A program made the position numbers and the translations under genes. The notes under the pieces are model-generated. The model had not been told where the DNA came from, ran no database searches, and was given only the letters and a program-made list of their open reading frames with translations. A stretch of 13,923 nucleotides of DNA from Eubacteriales bacterium (GTDB taxonomy: Bacteria; Bacillota; Clostridia; Christensenellales; CAG-138), in NCBI GenBank assembly GCA_028701165.1, contig JAQVRG010000013.1, positions 1 to 13,923 on the forward strand. The letters run 5' to 3'. Positions 1-7,099 of the stretch are shown one piece after another; position 1 is the first letter of the stretch; each line of letters opens with the position of its first letter.

Positions 1-139
1 GCCGGCGCAGGATCCGTATCTTACAGACGATGACGATATGCTTGATGACCAGCCCAAGAAGTCCTTGTTCGGCGGGTTGTTTAAGCGCAAGAAGAAGGAC
101 GTTTTTGAAGACGACGATTTCAGCGACGATTTTGAATAA
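1..139 (+). CDS. C-terminal end of an unrecognised protein (5' end outside window)
   Basis: The reading frame is open from base 2 to a TAA at 137-139 and gives the last 45 residues of a protein that begins upstream. The tail is strongly charged. A DDDD run is followed by a short basic and hydrophobic patch (KKSLFGGLFKRKKK) and then a very acidic end (DVFEDDDFSDDFE). It is low in complexity and is probably a flexible extension rather than a folded domain. I do not recognise the family and no catalytic motif falls in this piece. A good intrinsic terminator 27 bases after the stop supports this being a real gene end. The basic and aromatic patch could contact a membrane or nucleic acid, but that is only a guess. 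Confidence 0.6.
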   Translation, partial: PAQDPYLTDDDDMLDDQPKKSLFGGLFKRKKKDVFEDDDFSDDFE

Positions 140-165
140 AGCGTACTGACGCGTATGCAAAACAT

Positions 166-195
166 AAAATGAGACTCCAAAGGGTCTCATTTTTT
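166..195 (+). terminator. Intrinsic terminator of the upstream plus-strand gene
   Basis: The arms AAAATGAGAC (166-175) and GTCTCATTTT (184-193) form a 10-bp stem with an 8-base loop. The T run extends from 190 to 195. It lies 27 bases after the stop at 139. The mirror side carries four T's on the minus strand, so it may also act weakly on transcripts from the opposite direction. Confidence 0.85.
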
Positions 196-201
196 GTATG
201 C

Positions 202-233
202 AAAAAGGGCAAGCGGTGTACGCGTTGCCCTTT
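202..233 (-). terminator. Intrinsic terminator of the cstA-family gene
   Basis: Read on the minus strand, AAAGGGCAA (plus 225-233) pairs with TTGCCCTTT (plus 204-212) and is followed by a five-T run (plus 202-206). Three more pairs can form inside the loop if one base bulges. It begins 24 bases after the minus-strand stop at 257. With the terminator at 166-195 it insulates two convergent units. Confidence 0.8.
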
Positions 234-256
234 GTTGTTCTTATGCGGAAGCGCGC

Positions 257-1705
257 TTATGCGTCCGCCTTGATGGGATTGGCGGCGGCGCGTTTCTTGC
301 CGCTCCAAATCGTAATGCCGGCATAGGCGAGCGCGAAAACAGCCCCCAGCACATAAGCAATACCCCAAGGGATATTGAAGCCGATCTTGGCGTTGCAGAT
401 GAAGCTGAAGGTCACGAACGCGTAGAACATACCGGGAAGCAGCGGGATTAGGAAGTAGAGGCCGCCACGGTTTTCGATCAGGTAGATGGTGATGATCGCC
501 AAGGCGAACAGCGCGATAGTCTGGTTGCTCCAAGCGAAGTAACGCCAAAGGATGGTGAAGCCGTTGGGGTTGGACTTGGACCAATAGAGCACCACGGCCA
601 CGACGGCGAAGATGATGGCGGAAAGGCCAAGGCGCTTTTTGTAATCCTTCTGGTCGATATGCAGCCAGTCTGCGATCATTAAGCGCGCGCTGCGCAGCGC
701 CGTATCACCGGAGGTGATGGGCAGTACGATAACGCCGAGGATGGCCAAGAAGCCGCCTACGGAGCCGAGCATATCCTTGGCGACGATGCCAACGACCGCG
801 GTAGCGCCGGTTTTACCGACTTCAGCAAGACCGCCGTTGTATGCGCCCATGGCGGCGGCGGCCCAAATCATGGCGATGAAGCCTTCAAGGATCATCATGT
901 TGTAGAAGGTCATGCGGCCTTCCTTCTCGGAATTGACGGATCGCGCGATGATGGCGGTCTGCGTGGAATGGAAGCCGGAGAGGATGCCGCAGGCGACCGT
1001 GATGAAGAACACGGGGATGAAGTGATCCTGCCCGATGAGGCCGGTGAAGTTATCCAGCTGATAGCCCTTGGTGAAGAGGCCGATGAATACGCCGATTGCG
1101 GAGAACAGCAGGATTGCGCCGAAAATGGGATAGATCTTGCCGATAACCTTGTCGATGGGGAAAACCGTCGCGGCAAGATAATACACGAAGATCACGGCAT
1201 AGATGATCCAAGTCGAGGGCGCGTCCACAGCGCCGGAGAAGCCGAAAAGCTGCGTCGCCGCGATGTCGCCCGGGGTATAGATGAACACAGCGCCGACGAG
1301 GAACATGAGCAGGGTAACAAAGATATTGTAGATGTTAAAAACACCTTTATTGGTAAACCTGCGAACCAGCGCGGGCATCTGCTCGCCGTCATTGCGCAAG
1401 GACAGCATGCCGGAGAAATAGTCGTGCATGGCGCCGCCGATTACGCAGCCGATAGGAATGGTGATAAACGCGATAGGCCCAAACAGAATGCCCTGAATAG
1501 GCCCGAGAATGGGGCCGGTTCCGGCTATGTTCAGAAGGTTGATCAGGCTGTTTTTCCATGATTTCATGGGAACATAGTCTACGCCGTCCTCCAAACGATA
1601 TGCGGGCGTTTGACGGTCGTCGGGATGAAAGACGTGCTCGCAGAATTTACCATAGAGCGCGCCGCCGACAAAAAGAATAACGAGACCGATGAGAAATGTT
1701 GTCAT
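257..1705 (-). CDS. cstA: CstA-family (carbon starvation protein) transporter, short clostridial form
   Basis: This encodes a 482-residue polytopic membrane protein with about 12 hydrophobic segments judged by eye. Family features are the early stretch NIAGTGPILGPIQG (about residues 59-72), a following GGAMHDYFSGMLSLR stretch, and TSGDTALRSARLM about two thirds along. CstA and its relative BtsT in enterobacteria import peptides or pyruvate. The substrate here cannot be read from sequence. Enterobacterial CstA is about 700 residues, so this is the compact form common in Clostridia; no frameshift is visible. The ATG at 1705 has an AGAAAGGA Shine-Dalgarno (minus strand, 1722-1715) nine bases upstream. 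The gene appears monocistronic, with its own terminator and a 201-base gap upstream. Family assignment is firm; substrate and physiological trigger are unknown. Confidence 0.9.
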   Translation of the reverse strand: MTTFLIGLVILFVGGALYGKFCEHVFHPDDRQTPAYRLEDGVDYVPMKSWKNSLINLLNIAGTGPILGPIQGILFGPIAFITIPIGCVIGGAMHDYFSGMLSLRNDGEQMPALVRRFTNKGVFNIYNIFVTLLMFLVGAVFIYTPGDIAATQLFGFSGAVDAPSTWIIYAVIFVYYLAATVFPIDKVIGKIYPIFGAILLFSAIGVFIGLFTKGYQLDNFTGLIGQDHFIPVFFITVACGILSGFHSTQTAIIARSVNSEKEGRMTFYNMMILEGFIAMIWAAAAMGAYNGGLAEVGKTGATAVVGIVAKDMLGSVGGFLAILGVIVLPITSGDTALRSARLMIADWLHIDQKDYKKRLGLSAIIFAVVAVVLYWSKSNPNGFTILWRYFAWSNQTIALFALAIITIYLIENRGGLYFLIPLLPGMFYAFVTFSFICNAKIGFNIPWGIAYVLGAVFALAYAGITIWSGKKRAAANPIKADA

Positions 1706-1743
1706 AGTATGCGTTCCTTTCTGAGCTTATTGCTCCGCAATTG

Positions 1744-1803
1744 TTCCATTACGCTTTTTGCATATCTATGCTCTACTTCCATTACATATATATGCAGTGC
1801 ATA
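1744..1803. repeat. Short direct and inverted repeats upstream of the CstA-family gene
   Basis: TTCCATTAC occurs at 1744-1752 and again at 1777-1785, 33 bases apart, about three helical turns. Each copy is followed by a TGCATA-containing partial palindrome: GCATATCTATGC at 1760-1771 and TATGCAGTGCATA at 1791-1803. This could be a tandem operator or part of the leader of the minus-strand transporter gene. No known regulator motif is recognised. Confidence 0.4.
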
Positions 1804-1818
1804 AAGGCCTTAACAGTT

Positions 1819-1824
1819 ATTATA
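1819..1824 (-). promoter_or_regulatory. Possible -10 element for the CstA-family gene
   Basis: The minus strand reads a perfect TATAAT at 1824-1819, about 114 bases before the ATG at 1705. No convincing -35 hexamer lies 16-18 bases upstream and there is no extended TG motif, so this may rely on an activator or be fortuitous. The repeats at 1744-1803 would lie downstream, in the leader. Confidence 0.3.
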
Positions 1825-1906
1825 TGCGTGAGGGGATTTGGATGGCGTTCAGATATGGCCGCCTGCGTTAAAATTCTGTAAGAATGCTTATAAGAGAATA
1901 ATACGG

Positions 1907-2905
1907 CTATTTTTGCGGCCGCCGAACAGCGGCGCAGCACACCCATACAACCAGCATGGAAAAGGAGGATATAAGGAAAACAGAGAGGGAAGATAGCGTA
2001 TTCTGTTTCAATTTATACATGTCGAGTGTATAAATAACTTCCTGTGTATTGGCGAGGAAAAGCGGCGTTGTGCAATAGGCAAATAAGGCGGCAAAGAGAC
2101 CCTGCTGAAGCTTATTAAGCAAATAGCGCCACGGTAGCAGCGTATAGAACTGCATGGACTGCGTCATGACGCAAACGCCGCCAAAGGAAAAAAGGAAGGC
2201 TGAAAGCGCTGCCATCTGCCGCGCGCTAAGCGGGATCGCGGAAAGCTGAGCGCAGCCGTTTACAACCTCCAGCATGCCTGTAAGCATAGCGGCAAGCAGG
2301 GGCGGCGGCGGTTGCAGCTTGCAGGCCGCCCATAAAGCGCCGATGAGGGAAAGAAGAACACGATAGGATAGAATAACGCCGCCGATGGAGAGCATAGAGA
2401 GCACGCCATCGTAGATGGATGCGCTTAAGGCGGCCGACGCGGCTTGCATCGGCGCGGCTTCCGTAGATAAGGCGGGAAGAGAACGGCGGCAGCGGTAAAG
2501 CATGAGCAATGCGCTTGCGTATTGCGAAAGCAGGAGCGGAATCGCCAGTTTGGGCGTTTGCAGCATACCGACGCAGTATGCCCCGCTTACAAACATGGGA
2601 CCGATTACGTTGCACGCGGCGACGAGCGCTGTGTACGCGCCGTCGCCATGATCGTACGCCGAACAAAGCCGCGCGCCGGATGGCGCGCCCGAAAGCATGC
2701 TCATGAAAAAGAAGGGGAGCGCGCCGCGCTGCCGCATACCCAAACGGCGCAGCATATCCGTGCATATAAAAAAAGGAAGCAGCGCGGGAACGACCTGTCC
2801 CGCCCAAATGGAAAGCGCCTCCTTCGCCGCCTGTAGAGCCGTGCGGCTGAAAAACAACAGAAGCGCCATACAACAAAGAAGGAGCACAAAAAGCGTTTTT
2901 TTCAT
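1907..2905 (-). CDS. ylbJ: YlbJ-type sporulation integral membrane protein
   Basis: This is a 332-residue membrane protein of the nucleoside-recognition/gate fold. The call rests on ALSIWAGQVVPALLPFFICTD (about 30-50), SGAPSGARL (about 72-80) and the following NVIGPMFVSGAY region, all family hallmarks, and on its position beside ylbM/tmcAL as in Bacillus. B. subtilis YlbJ is made in the mother cell under sigma-E and is needed for a normal spore cortex and heat resistance; its transport role is unproven. It is shorter than the roughly 400-residue Bacillus protein. By eye it lacks a segment between the first helices and the SGxPSG motif. The annotated ATG has AGGAG only one base upstream, which is too close, so the true start may lie further in, for example GTG at codon 7 or Met13. 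It follows tmcAL by 30 bases and is probably co-transcribed. Confidence 0.82.
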   Translation of the reverse strand: MKKTLFVLLLCCMALLLFFSRTALQAAKEALSIWAGQVVPALLPFFICTDMLRRLGMRQRGALPFFFMSMLSGAPSGARLCSAYDHGDGAYTALVAACNVIGPMFVSGAYCVGMLQTPKLAIPLLLSQYASALLMLYRCRRSLPALSTEAAPMQAASAALSASIYDGVLSMLSIGGVILSYRVLLSLIGALWAACKLQPPPPLLAAMLTGMLEVVNGCAQLSAIPLSARQMAALSAFLFSFGGVCVMTQSMQFYTLLPWRYLLNKLQQGLFAALFAYCTTPLFLANTQEVIYTLDMYKLKQNTLSSLSVFLISSFSMLVVWVCCAAVRRPQK

Positions 2906-2919
2906 GCTCCTATTCTATG

Positions 2920-2936
2920 AACGCCGCGGAGGCGTT
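2920..2936 (-). other. Small hairpin between the tmcAL stop and the ylbJ start
   Basis: AACGCC (2920-2925) and GGCGTT (2931-2936) form a 6-bp stem with a 5-base loop, starting at the tmcAL stop codon and ending 14 bases before the ylbJ ATG. There is no T run, so it is not a terminator. It could influence translational coupling or mRNA processing. Confidence 0.4.
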
Positions 2937-4099
2937 TAGACGATCAGCAGCGGTGAAGAATAATCGAACACGGCAGGTATGGGAGAGGCGGACGCCATAA
3001 CGGCTATCTCGCTTGCGAGGGCGTCGATTTTTTGCAGCCTTGCGGCTTCCTCGGGAAGGGAAGCGACCTGCGAAAACCGCGTGACGACGGGAAGGGTGCT
3101 GTTGGCGCACATTTGCGCCAATAACGGCCTTGCGCTTTTTCGAAGCCCCAGCACGCGTATATAGGGCGGGAGCGAGAGCATATCGGCGGTGATGTGCAAA
3201 AGCGCGCACATGCTGATGCGTCTGAGCCTTGCAAGGGTATAGCGCTTTGTCTTGCACGCAAAAAGAAAAGCTTCATAGGAGGTTTGACGGCGCGCTTCAC
3301 GGTAAAGCACGTTTTCCAAGCCCTCCCGCACGTCCGGAAGGGCGGCAAGCGACGAAAGCGGTATGCTGCGCAGCGCATATAAAATGACGGGGGATAGTTT
3401 CTGCGCGCTTCGCGGGGACGTGTTTTGAAGTTCCTGCGCGACGTCGGGCGGCATACAGGCAAAAGCGGTTTGCGTATTTCCGCTTACAATCTGCCTTCGA
3501 AGGGCGCTGGCGCTTGCGTATTTACCGTCGGCGTCCGGCGCGTCGTGCGCGGCGCCGGTACGCTTGACGCACAGTGGCCTTATATCCGCTTGCTGCGCTA
3601 TGATAGCGCGTATGTATTCGATACCCAGTATGTCGTTCGCGCCGAACGTATAAGGCGTTTGCATGGCGCTTGCGAACGCGGCCGGGTAAGAGCATCCTTT
3701 TTTTAGCTCTGCTCGCAAGGCGGCGGTGAAAGTTTCGCTGTCGTTTTGCAGGCGCGCGGCCGCTTCCGCAAGAACAGCCACGTCGCCATGCTCGCTGCCA
3801 AAGCATATTGCGTTCACCATACCCGACGCTTGCAGCATCCGTACGCCGCAGGCGGCGAACCGCTGGGCGCTGGCAAGGGAGAACACGGCGGGCATCTCGA
3901 TAACCATATCCGCGCCGTGCAGCAGCGCGTGCTTGGCGCGAAGATGCTTGGAAAAAATGGCAGGTTCGCCGCGCTGCACAAAATCGCCGCTCATCACGCA
4001 GACGACGGGACCGCCGTGCAAGCGCCGGGCTTCTTCAAGCTGATAGGCGTGCCCGTTATGAAAAGGATTGTATTCCGCGATTACGCCGACTCCGCGCAT
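2936..4099 (-). CDS. tmcAL: tRNA(Met) cytidine acetate ligase (TmcAL, YlbM)
   Basis: TmcAL activates acetate with ATP to acetyl-AMP and transfers the acetyl group to the wobble cytidine (C34) of elongator tRNA-Met, forming N4-acetylcytidine. The N terminus VGVIAEYNPFHNGH carries the nucleotidyltransferase HxGH motif (H14-H17). It is followed by MSGDFVQRGEPA (36-47) and GSEHGD near residue 105, all typical. At 387 residues it is slightly shorter than Bacillus YlbM (about 415), with a less conserved C-terminal part. The ATG at 4099 is preceded by AGAGGAAAGG with a rather long 12-base gap. It is divergent from pta-ackA, whose product acetate is its substrate, and is likely the first gene of a unit with ylbJ. 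Its promoter is the TATAAT element at 4138-4133. Confidence 0.93.
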   Translation of the reverse strand: MRGVGVIAEYNPFHNGHAYQLEEARRLHGGPVVCVMSGDFVQRGEPAIFSKHLRAKHALLHGADMVIEMPAVFSLASAQRFAACGVRMLQASGMVNAICFGSEHGDVAVLAEAAARLQNDSETFTAALRAELKKGCSYPAAFASAMQTPYTFGANDILGIEYIRAIIAQQADIRPLCVKRTGAAHDAPDADGKYASASALRRQIVSGNTQTAFACMPPDVAQELQNTSPRSAQKLSPVILYALRSIPLSSLAALPDVREGLENVLYREARRQTSYEAFLFACKTKRYTLARLRRISMCALLHITADMLSLPPYIRVLGLRKSARPLLAQMCANSTLPVVTRFSQVASLPEEAARLQKIDALASEIAVMASASPIPAVFDYSSPLLIV

Positions 4100-4132
4100 A
4101 GATGCCGCCAGCCTTTCCTCTATGTTACGCTT

Positions 4133-4161
4133 ATTATAGCAAAAATCGGTAAATATATCAG
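4133..4161 (-). promoter_or_regulatory. Promoter of tmcAL-ylbJ
   Basis: On the minus strand, CTGATA (4161-4156), a 17-base spacer and TATAAT (4138-4133) with an extended TGC immediately before it fit a sigma-A promoter. The predicted start of transcription is near 4126, giving a leader of about 27 bases before the tmcAL ATG. Confidence 0.75.
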
Positions 4162-4197
4162 CAGGGAAAGCAATTTATCATACACAAGCAGGCGTTT

Positions 4198-4208
4198 TGT
4201 GCTATAAT
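4198..4208 (+). promoter_or_regulatory. Extended -10 promoter of pta-ackA
   Basis: TTTGTGCTATAAT contains a perfect TATAAT at 4203-4208 and the TGn extension at 4200-4202. No good -35 box sits 17 bases upstream (4180-4185 reads ATACAC), so the extended -10 probably carries the promoter. Transcription would start near 4215, leaving about 60 bases of leader. I find no good CcpA cre site here, although Bacillus pta and ackA are controlled by CcpA. Confidence 0.7.
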
Positions 4209-4275
4209 AACAAAGCTGAGTTTGGGCTTAGCGTCAACAAATTCAATTGTGCTAATTTGAAAGGAGCTTCCACTC

Positions 4276-5274
4276 ATGTCTGTTATTGATCAAATCAAGG
4301 CAAAGGCTAAGAACGACGTCAAGAATATACTGCTTCCCGAGGGCGCTGAGGAACGCACCGTGCAGGCCGCGCGCATCGTTACCGATCAGGGCTTGGCAAA
4401 GGTTACGCTTTTTGGCGATCCCGCGGCGATCCAAGCGACAGCCGATCAGTTCGGCGTGGATCTTGCCGGCATCGAAATCGTCGATCCGGAACGGGATGCA
4501 GATTTCGATAAGTATGTGGAGATGTTCTATGAGATGCGCAAGGCCAAGGGCGTGGATATGGAAAAGGCCAAAAAAACCATGCGCAACCCGCTGTTCTACG
4601 CGGCTATGATGATCAAAAACGGCAGGGGCGACGGCTTCGTTTCGGGCGCTATCAGCACCACGGGCGATACGCTTCGCCCGGGTCTGCAAATCATCAAAAC
4701 GGCGCCCGGCGTTTCGACGGTATCCAGCTGCTTCATCATGGAGGTGCCGGACAAGTCCTACGGCGACAACGGCGTTCTGATTTTCGGCGACTGCGCCGTG
4801 AACATTGAGCCCACTGCGGAACAGCTCGCGGCGATCGCCATCGCGTCCGCGCAAACGGGCAAGGCGCTTTGCGGGATCGAGCCGAAGGTCGCCATGCTGT
4901 CCTTCTCCACCAAGGGAAGCGCCAAGCATGAGAACGTGGACAAGGTCGCGCAGGCGACGGCGCTCGTCAAAGAGCTTGCGCCCGAGCTCAACGTGGACGG
5001 CGAATTACAGGCGGACGCGGCGCTGGTTGAGAAGGTCGGCCAGCTCAAATCTCCCGGAAGCCCTGTTGCGGGTCACGCGAACGTTTTGGTATTTCCCGAC
5101 CTGCAAGCGGGCAACATCGGCTACAAGCTTGTGCAGCGTCTTGCCGGCGCAAAGGCGATCGGCCCCGTCTGCCAAGGCTTTGCAAAACCCATCAACGATC
5201 TATCCCGTGGATGCAGCGTGGAGGATATCGTTTCGGTCGTAGCGATGACCGCCGTGCAGGCGCAAAATATGTAA
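4276..5274 (+). CDS. pta: Phosphate acetyltransferase (phosphotransacetylase)
   Basis: Pta interconverts acetyl-CoA plus phosphate and acetyl phosphate plus CoA in the cytosol, the first half of the Pta-AckA acetate pathway. At 332 residues it is the short, single-domain form without the N-terminal DRTGG extension of enterobacterial Pta. Visible motifs include [12 protein letters not shown] near the N terminus, [34 protein letters not shown], and the catalytic SRGCSVEDI, where S310, R311 and D317 line up with the Ser-Arg-Asp set of the Methanosarcina enzyme. The ATG at 4276 has AAAGGAG (4260-4266) nine bases upstream. It is followed after 39 bases by ackA in the same direction. Full-length and intact. 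Confidence 0.97.
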   Translation: MSVIDQIKAKAKNDVKNILLPEGAEERTVQAARIVTDQGLAKVTLFGDPAAIQATADQFGVDLAGIEIVDPERDADFDKYVEMFYEMRKAKGVDMEKAKKTMRNPLFYAAMMIKNGRGDGFVSGAISTTGDTLRPGLQIIKTAPGVSTVSSCFIMEVPDKSYGDNGVLIFGDCAVNIEPTAEQLAAIAIASAQTGKALCGIEPKVAMLSFSTKGSAKHENVDKVAQATALVKELAPELNVDGELQADAALVEKVGQLKSPGSPVAGHANVLVFPDLQAGNIGYKLVQRLAGAKAIGPVCQGFAKPINDLSRGCSVEDIVSVVAMTAVQAQNM

Positions 5275-5313
5275 CTGTTATACAATAATGCAGAATACAA
5301 TCGGAGGAAACAT

Positions 5314-6522
5314 ATGAAGATACTGGTTATTAATGCTGGAAGCTCCTCGCTGAAATATCAGCTCATGGACTCGGAAAACGGCGACGTGATCGCAAAGGGC
5401 TTGTGCGAGCGCATAGGCATCGGCGGCTCTAAGCTTACCTATAAGCCTACCGGCAAGGATAAGCATGAATTTGAAAAGGACATGAAGGATCACAACGACG
5501 CGATCAAAATGGTGATCGACGCGCTGATGGATAAAGAGATCGGCGTTGTCAAGGATATGGGCGAGATCGACGCCGTTGGCCATCGCGTCGTACATGGCGG
5601 CGAGAAGTTCGCAAAATCCGTTCGCATCACCGACGAGGTCATCGAGACTATTGAAAGCTTGAACAGCTTGGCGCCGCTGCACAACCCGGCGAACTTGATG
5701 GGTATTCGCGCATGCCAGAAGCTTATGCCGGGCGTGCCGATGGTCGCCGTATTCGATACTGCCTTCCATCAAACTATGCCCAAGCAGGCCTATATGTACG
5801 GCGTGCCCTACGAAGCGTATACCGACCTTATGGTGCGGCGCTACGGCTTCCACGGTACCTCGCATCTTTATGTTTCCGGCCGTGCGGTCGAAAAGCTTGC
5901 GGAAGCCGGCGTTCCCGCGGAAGCCTCTCGCGTGATCACCTGCCATTTGGGCAACGGCTCGAGCATCGCGGCGGTCAAGGGCGGTAAGTGCGTCGATACC
6001 TCCATGGGGCTTACGCCGCTTGAGGGCGTGCCGATGGGTACGCGCTGCGGCAGTATGGATCCCGCTATTGTTACATATCTTATGGATAAGCTGGGTCTTG
6101 ACGCGAAGGGCATTGACGCTTATATGAATAAGAAGAGCGGCATGCTGGGTCTCTCCGGCGTATCGAGCGATTTCCGCGATTTGGGAGAGGCTGCGGAGAA
6201 GGGCAACGAGCGCGCGGAAATCGCGCTGCAGTGCTTCAGCTATGCGGTGAAAAAGTATATCGGCGCTTATGCGGCCGCTATGAACGGCGTGGACGCGATC
6301 GTGTTTACGGCGGGTGTGGGTGAAAACGACCGTGCGACCCGTGCGCGCATACTCGAAGGGCTTGACTATCTGGGCGTCGATGTGGACTTTGCCTATAACG
6401 ATAGCTGCCCGCGCGGCGAAGAGGTCGAGCTTACGAAAAAGGGCAGCAAGGTCAAGGTGTATGTCATCCCCACGGATGAGGAAATGGTCATTGCAAAAGA
6501 CACCGCGCGGCTTGCAAAATAA
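5314..6522 (+). CDS. ackA: Acetate kinase
   Basis: AckA transfers phosphate from acetyl phosphate to ADP, giving acetate and ATP by substrate-level phosphorylation, and can run in reverse to activate acetate. The 402-residue length is normal. Expected residues are present: N7 in VINAGSSSLKYQL, R91 in HRVVHGG, H123, catalytic D148 in FDTAFHQTMP, H180 in YGFHGTSH, R244 in MGTRCGSMDPA (Arg241 in Methanosarcina), and the C-terminal glutamate in PTDEEMVIA. GVGEND marks part of the nucleotide-binding ASKHA fold. GGAGG (5303-5307) sits six bases before the ATG. No terminator follows; the next promoter starts only four bases after the stop, so some readthrough into yceD is likely. Confidence 0.98.
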   Translation: MKILVINAGSSSLKYQLMDSENGDVIAKGLCERIGIGGSKLTYKPTGKDKHEFEKDMKDHNDAIKMVIDALMDKEIGVVKDMGEIDAVGHRVVHGGEKFAKSVRITDEVIETIESLNSLAPLHNPANLMGIRACQKLMPGVPMVAVFDTAFHQTMPKQAYMYGVPYEAYTDLMVRRYGFHGTSHLYVSGRAVEKLAEAGVPAEASRVITCHLGNGSSIAAVKGGKCVDTSMGLTPLEGVPMGTRCGSMDPAIVTYLMDKLGLDAKGIDAYMNKKSGMLGLSGVSSDFRDLGEAAEKGNERAEIALQCFSYAVKKYIGAYAAAMNGVDAIVFTAGVGENDRATRARILEGLDYLGVDVDFAYNDSCPRGEEVELTKKGSKVKVYVIPTDEEMVIAKDTARLAK

Positions 6523-6525
6523 CCG

Positions 6526-6554
6526 TTGACAAACAAGGGGACGACGGATACAAT
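6526..6554 (+). promoter_or_regulatory. Sigma-A promoter of yceD-rpmF
   Basis: TTGACA (6526-6531), a 17-base spacer and TACAAT (6549-6554) make a near-consensus promoter. The -35 box begins four bases after the ackA TAA. The predicted transcription start is near 6561, about 20 bases before the yceD ATG. Confidence 0.88.
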
Positions 6555-6581
6555 ATCTAAGGTTGGCTTTGAGGAGAAACG

Positions 6582-7097
6582 ATGAAAGTCAGAGTAGGCG
6601 CACAGCAGCGCGATTCCGCTTCCGGCGTTGCGTTTCACGAAAGTGAAGCGTGGGCGCAGACCGACTTTGGCGGCCGGATGGTGGCATTTGCATCCCCCAT
6701 GCAGGCGGAGGGCGTTTGTGTTTACGATGGCGAGGGCTTTACCGTGACGGGAGAAGCGCGTACAACGCTTCGATCCGTGTGCGGAAGGTGTGGAAAATCG
6801 TTTGAAGAACCCTTCTCCTTTTCGTTCGAGGAACGCTTTGAAAGAGCCGCGAACGAGGACGAGGGCATATACGCTTACCAAGGCGATGTGCTCGACCTCA
6901 CGGCCATGATACAAGACAATGTTTTCCTGCACTTGCCGATTCGAAGCGTGTGCAGCGAGGATTGTAAAGGGCTGTGCCCCGTATGTGGGTGTGACCGCAA
7001 TATTACGCAGTGCGGCTGCGTGACGGAGGAGTCGGACGAACGTCCCAATCCGCTTTCCGCTTTGGCTGCGTTGCTTAACGAGGATAAGGAGGTGTAA
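6582..7097 (+). CDS. yceD: YceD/DUF177 family protein, zinc-binding type (YlbN)
   Basis: This is a 171-residue protein of the YceD (DUF177) family, linked in bacteria and plastids to accumulation of 23S rRNA and large ribosomal subunits; the molecular activity is not established. The first CxxC is C67/C70 in [13 protein letters not shown] dense second cluster follows (C124, C128, C132, C135, C137, C144, C146) in the family pattern [17 protein letters not shown]. These point to bound zinc. The start is supported by GAGGAG (6571-6576) five bases before the ATG and by the promoter just upstream. It precedes rpmF by two bases, as in most bacteria, and the rpmF Shine-Dalgarno lies inside its last codons, indicating translational coupling. 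Confidence 0.92.
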   Translation: MKVRVGAQQRDSASGVAFHESEAWAQTDFGGRMVAFASPMQAEGVCVYDGEGFTVTGEARTTLRSVCGRCGKSFEEPFSFSFEERFERAANEDEGIYAYQGDVLDLTAMIQDNVFLHLPIRSVCSEDCKGLCPVCGCDRNITQCGCVTEESDERPNPLSALAALLNEDKEV

Positions 7098-7099
7098 TC

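Larger units (their letters stand above)
4131..4210. repeat. Inverted repeat containing the two divergent -10 regions
   Basis: The arm at 4131-4148 (TTATTATAGCAAAAATCG) matches the reverse complement of 4193-4210 at 16 of 18 positions. The spacer is 44 bases. Each arm contains the extended -10 element of one of the diverging promoters, so the two units have near mirror-image core promoters. Confidence 0.7.

Noticed and set aside
968..1561. Plus-strand open frame of 197 codons opposite the CstA-family gene
   Set aside because: It is antisense to a clear family member, has a low-complexity acidic composition, and has no family resemblance. It reflects codon bias of the real gene in GC-rich DNA.
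1873..1885. ATTCT-GTA-AGAAT hairpin as the ylbJ terminator
   Set aside because: The stem is only 5 AT-rich pairs with a three-base loop and four T's on the minus strand, too weak to call.
1706..1906. Riboswitch or small RNA in the gap upstream of the CstA-family gene
   Set aside because: Apart from short palindromes and direct repeats I see no recognised aptamer core or anti-terminator pair.
3746..4207. Plus-strand open frame opposite the start of tmcAL
   Set aside because: It overlaps a strongly supported gene and both divergent promoters, and encodes nothing recognisable.
4215..4260. Possible CcpA cre site before pta
   Set aside because: The best match around AGCGTCAACA fits the right half only; the left half mismatches the consensus at three key positions.
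4252..4929. Minus-strand 225-codon frame opposite pta, and a similar 222-codon frame at 5278-5946 opposite ackA
   Set aside because: Both are shadows of intact, motif-complete enzymes. The histidine- and arginine-rich compositions are typical of antisense translation.
5280..5301. Two ATACAAT copies, 15 bases apart, between pta and ackA, as -10 boxes
   Set aside because: No -35-like hexamer lies 16-18 bases upstream of either copy. The 39-base gap suits simple co-transcription.
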